DNA of 5,426 nucleotides from JBFMHD01 sp040752395 [NCBI: Candidatus Hydrogenedentota bacterium] (GTDB lineage Bacteria > JBFMHD01), in assembly GCA_040752395.1 (NCBI GenBank), contig JBFMHD010000189.1, positions 1 to 5,426 on the forward strand, read 5' to 3'. The translations under genes and the position numbers were made by a program. Positions 4,328 to 5,426 of this stretch are shown here, piece by piece; the first letter of the stretch is position 1, and every line of letters starts with the position of its first letter. The notes under the pieces are model-generated. The model saw only the letters and a list, made by a program, of their open reading frames with translations, was not told where the DNA came from and did not search any database.

Positions 4328-5278
4328 ATGTATAGAGATAAAAAAGTCGCGCTTGTTATACCTGCATATAATGAAGAAAAATTAATTCGACCCACTTTGC
4401 TTAATGTCCCGACAATAATAGACCATATATATGTGATAAATGATGGCTCAATTGATAAGACAGAAGAGGTTGTAAAAGAAATGGCAAAAAATGATCCAAG
4501 AATTGAACTTATTAATCAAAAGAAAAATATGGGTGTTGGTGAGGCCATAATTACAGGATATAAAAGAGTGTTAAATGATGGTTACGATATCGCTGTTGTA
4601 GTTGGTGGTGATTACCAGATGCCACTTAATGAAGTAAAAAATTTTTTAGACCCGTTAATTGAAAAAAGAGCTGATTATACTAAGGGAAACAGATTTTTGC
4701 CAGGGATGGGTGCTTTTGATCGGATGCCAAAGATAAGATTAATAGGTAATATGTTGATAACTGCAATGACAAAAATTTCATCAGGTTATTATAATTTACT
4801 TGATGTTGTAGATGGTTATACCGCAATCACAAGAGATACGATTAAACTTATAAACTGGGATATCGCATGGAAAGGTTATGGTTATCCTATGGATTTTCTT
4901 ATTAGATTAAATACTGTGGGTGCACGAATTCTTGATATACCACGAAGCGCTATTTATCTTGAGGGTGAGAGACAAAGCCAGATTAAAGGGTTAAGATATG
5001 CTATAAAAGTATCACCTATGCTTCTGCGTGGCTATTTCTGGCGATTATTTACAAAATATGGTTTTTATAATTTTCATCCGCTTTTGTTATTTTTTATTTG
5101 TGGTCTAACTTTTTTACCAGCAGGTTTAATTTTTGGGTTCTATCTTGTATATAAACAGTTTTTCATACAGATAGGGGTTAGTGGTCCGCAAGCGGTTTTT
5201 TGTGCACTCTTAATTATTACTGGTTTACAGTTTCTATTATTTGGTATGCTTTTTGATATGCATGAGAACAAGAGTTAA
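4328..5278 (+). CDS. Membrane-anchored GT2-family glycosyltransferase (DPM1/GtrB-like)
   Basis: A 316-residue enzyme with an N-terminal GT-A domain and a C-terminal membrane anchor, the layout of enzymes that transfer sugar from a nucleotide donor to a polyprenyl phosphate on the cytosolic face of the membrane. Visible motifs are VIPAYNEE (10-17), VINDGSIDKT (36-45), NMGVGEAIITGY (67-78), VVGGDYQM (91-98, where many relatives have DxD-Q), KGNRF (119-123), DVVDGYTAI (159-167) and GYGYPMDFLIRL (183-194). Two hydrophobic spans follow, about 250-275 and 288-310, ending in a short polar tail (DMHENKS). The start is set by AAAGGAGG. It lies downstream of the GT4 gene on the same strand with a 251-base repeat-filled gap, so a joint role in envelope glycan synthesis is likely but co-transcription is uncertain. 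The particular sugar is not readable. Confidence 0.9.
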   Translation: MYRDKKVALVIPAYNEEKLIRPTLLNVPTIIDHIYVINDGSIDKTEEVVKEMAKNDPRIELINQKKNMGVGEAIITGYKRVLNDGYDIAVVVGGDYQMPLNEVKNFLDPLIEKRADYTKGNRFLPGMGAFDRMPKIRLIGNMLITAMTKISSGYYNLLDVVDGYTAITRDTIKLINWDIAWKGYGYPMDFLIRLNTVGARILDIPRSAIYLEGERQSQIKGLRYAIKVSPMLLRGYFWRLFTKYGFYNFHPLLLFFICGLTFLPAGLIFGFYLVYKQFFIQIGVSGPQAVFCALLIITGLQFLLFGMLFDMHENKS

Positions 5279-5305
5279 AGTAAATTTTACCCATCACTGA
5301 GAACG

Positions 5306-5426
5306 TGTGAAAAAATTGTAGTGAGCATCTTTAGATGCGTTTTTAAGATGAGGTATTTATATTATTTTTAACAGATTATTAAAACGGGTCTTGGGACCCT
5401 CCCTACATTTAATATATTTTTTCACA
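5306..5426. repeat. Inverted-repeat-bounded, hairpin-rich element at the window edge
   Basis: TGTGAAAAAA (5306-5315) is the exact reverse complement of TTTTTTCACA, the last ten bases (5417-5426). Just inside, TGTAG (5317-5321) and CTACA (5403-5407) also match in inverse. The interior holds two hairpins: GCATC/GATGC (5325-5329 and 5334-5338) and GGGTC/GACCC (5386-5390 and 5395-5399). The layout resembles a small non-autonomous or REP-like element. The match may continue past the window, so the right boundary is open. Confidence 0.55.
5325..5344 (+). terminator. Possible weak terminator after the GT2 gene
   Basis: GCATC, TTTA, GATGC (5325-5338) followed by G and five T (5340-5344) has the shape of a weak intrinsic terminator 47 bases after the GT2 stop. 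The stem is only five to six pairs. It is also part of the inverted-repeat element, so termination may be incidental. Confidence 0.35.

Overview
This is an AT-rich bacterial window with Shine-Dalgarno-led genes, a VapBC toxin-antitoxin locus and two cell-envelope glycosyltransferases. The mix of structured repeats, decayed mobile or toxin-antitoxin remnants and sugar-transfer genes resembles accessory DNA of an uncultivated bacterium. The repeat style (GACTCAA strings followed by GTAGTCCGTAGCCTGTAGCC) reminds me of Omnitrophota-like metagenome genomes, but that is memory and not something the sequence proves.

Left part (1-605). After an unassigned 5' edge comes one copy of a dispersed repeat (about 128-304). 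It runs into a truncated remnant of an IS1634/IS4-like transposase N-terminus (303-539). The remnant ends at a structured element (517-604) with an 8-bp outer stem, two inner hairpins and a terminal GTTAT core, which looks like an integron attC site.

Middle part (599-2787). A reverse-strand vapBC operon has an intact VapB antitoxin. Its VapC toxin frame carries two premature stops, one of them TGA where the family normally has Trp. Divergent from it is a 440-codon gene joining a Cys-rich N-terminus, a C-terminal GHMP-kinase-like segment and a class III nucleotidyl-cyclase-like domain. The shared intergenic region holds a good sigma-70 promoter for vapBC, a TetR/FadR-like dyad and a TATAAT box. 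About 30 bp after the cyclase-like gene stops, a second attC-like element (2698-2788) has the same architecture and orientation as the first. The two could bracket a single mobile cassette of about 2.2 kb.

Right part (2788-5426). A short PIN-domain remnant (2834-2914) precedes a complete GT4 glycosyltransferase (2934-4076). A repeat-rich spacer follows (8-bp tandem repeats, then the second copy of the dispersed repeat), whose last bases form the ribosome-binding site of a membrane-anchored GT2 glycosyltransferase (4328-5278). The two enzymes probably act in surface polysaccharide or glycolipid assembly: GT2 likely on a polyprenyl-phosphate carrier at the membrane, GT4 extending a glycan in the cytosol. 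The window ends in a palindrome-rich element bounded by 10-bp inverted repeats.
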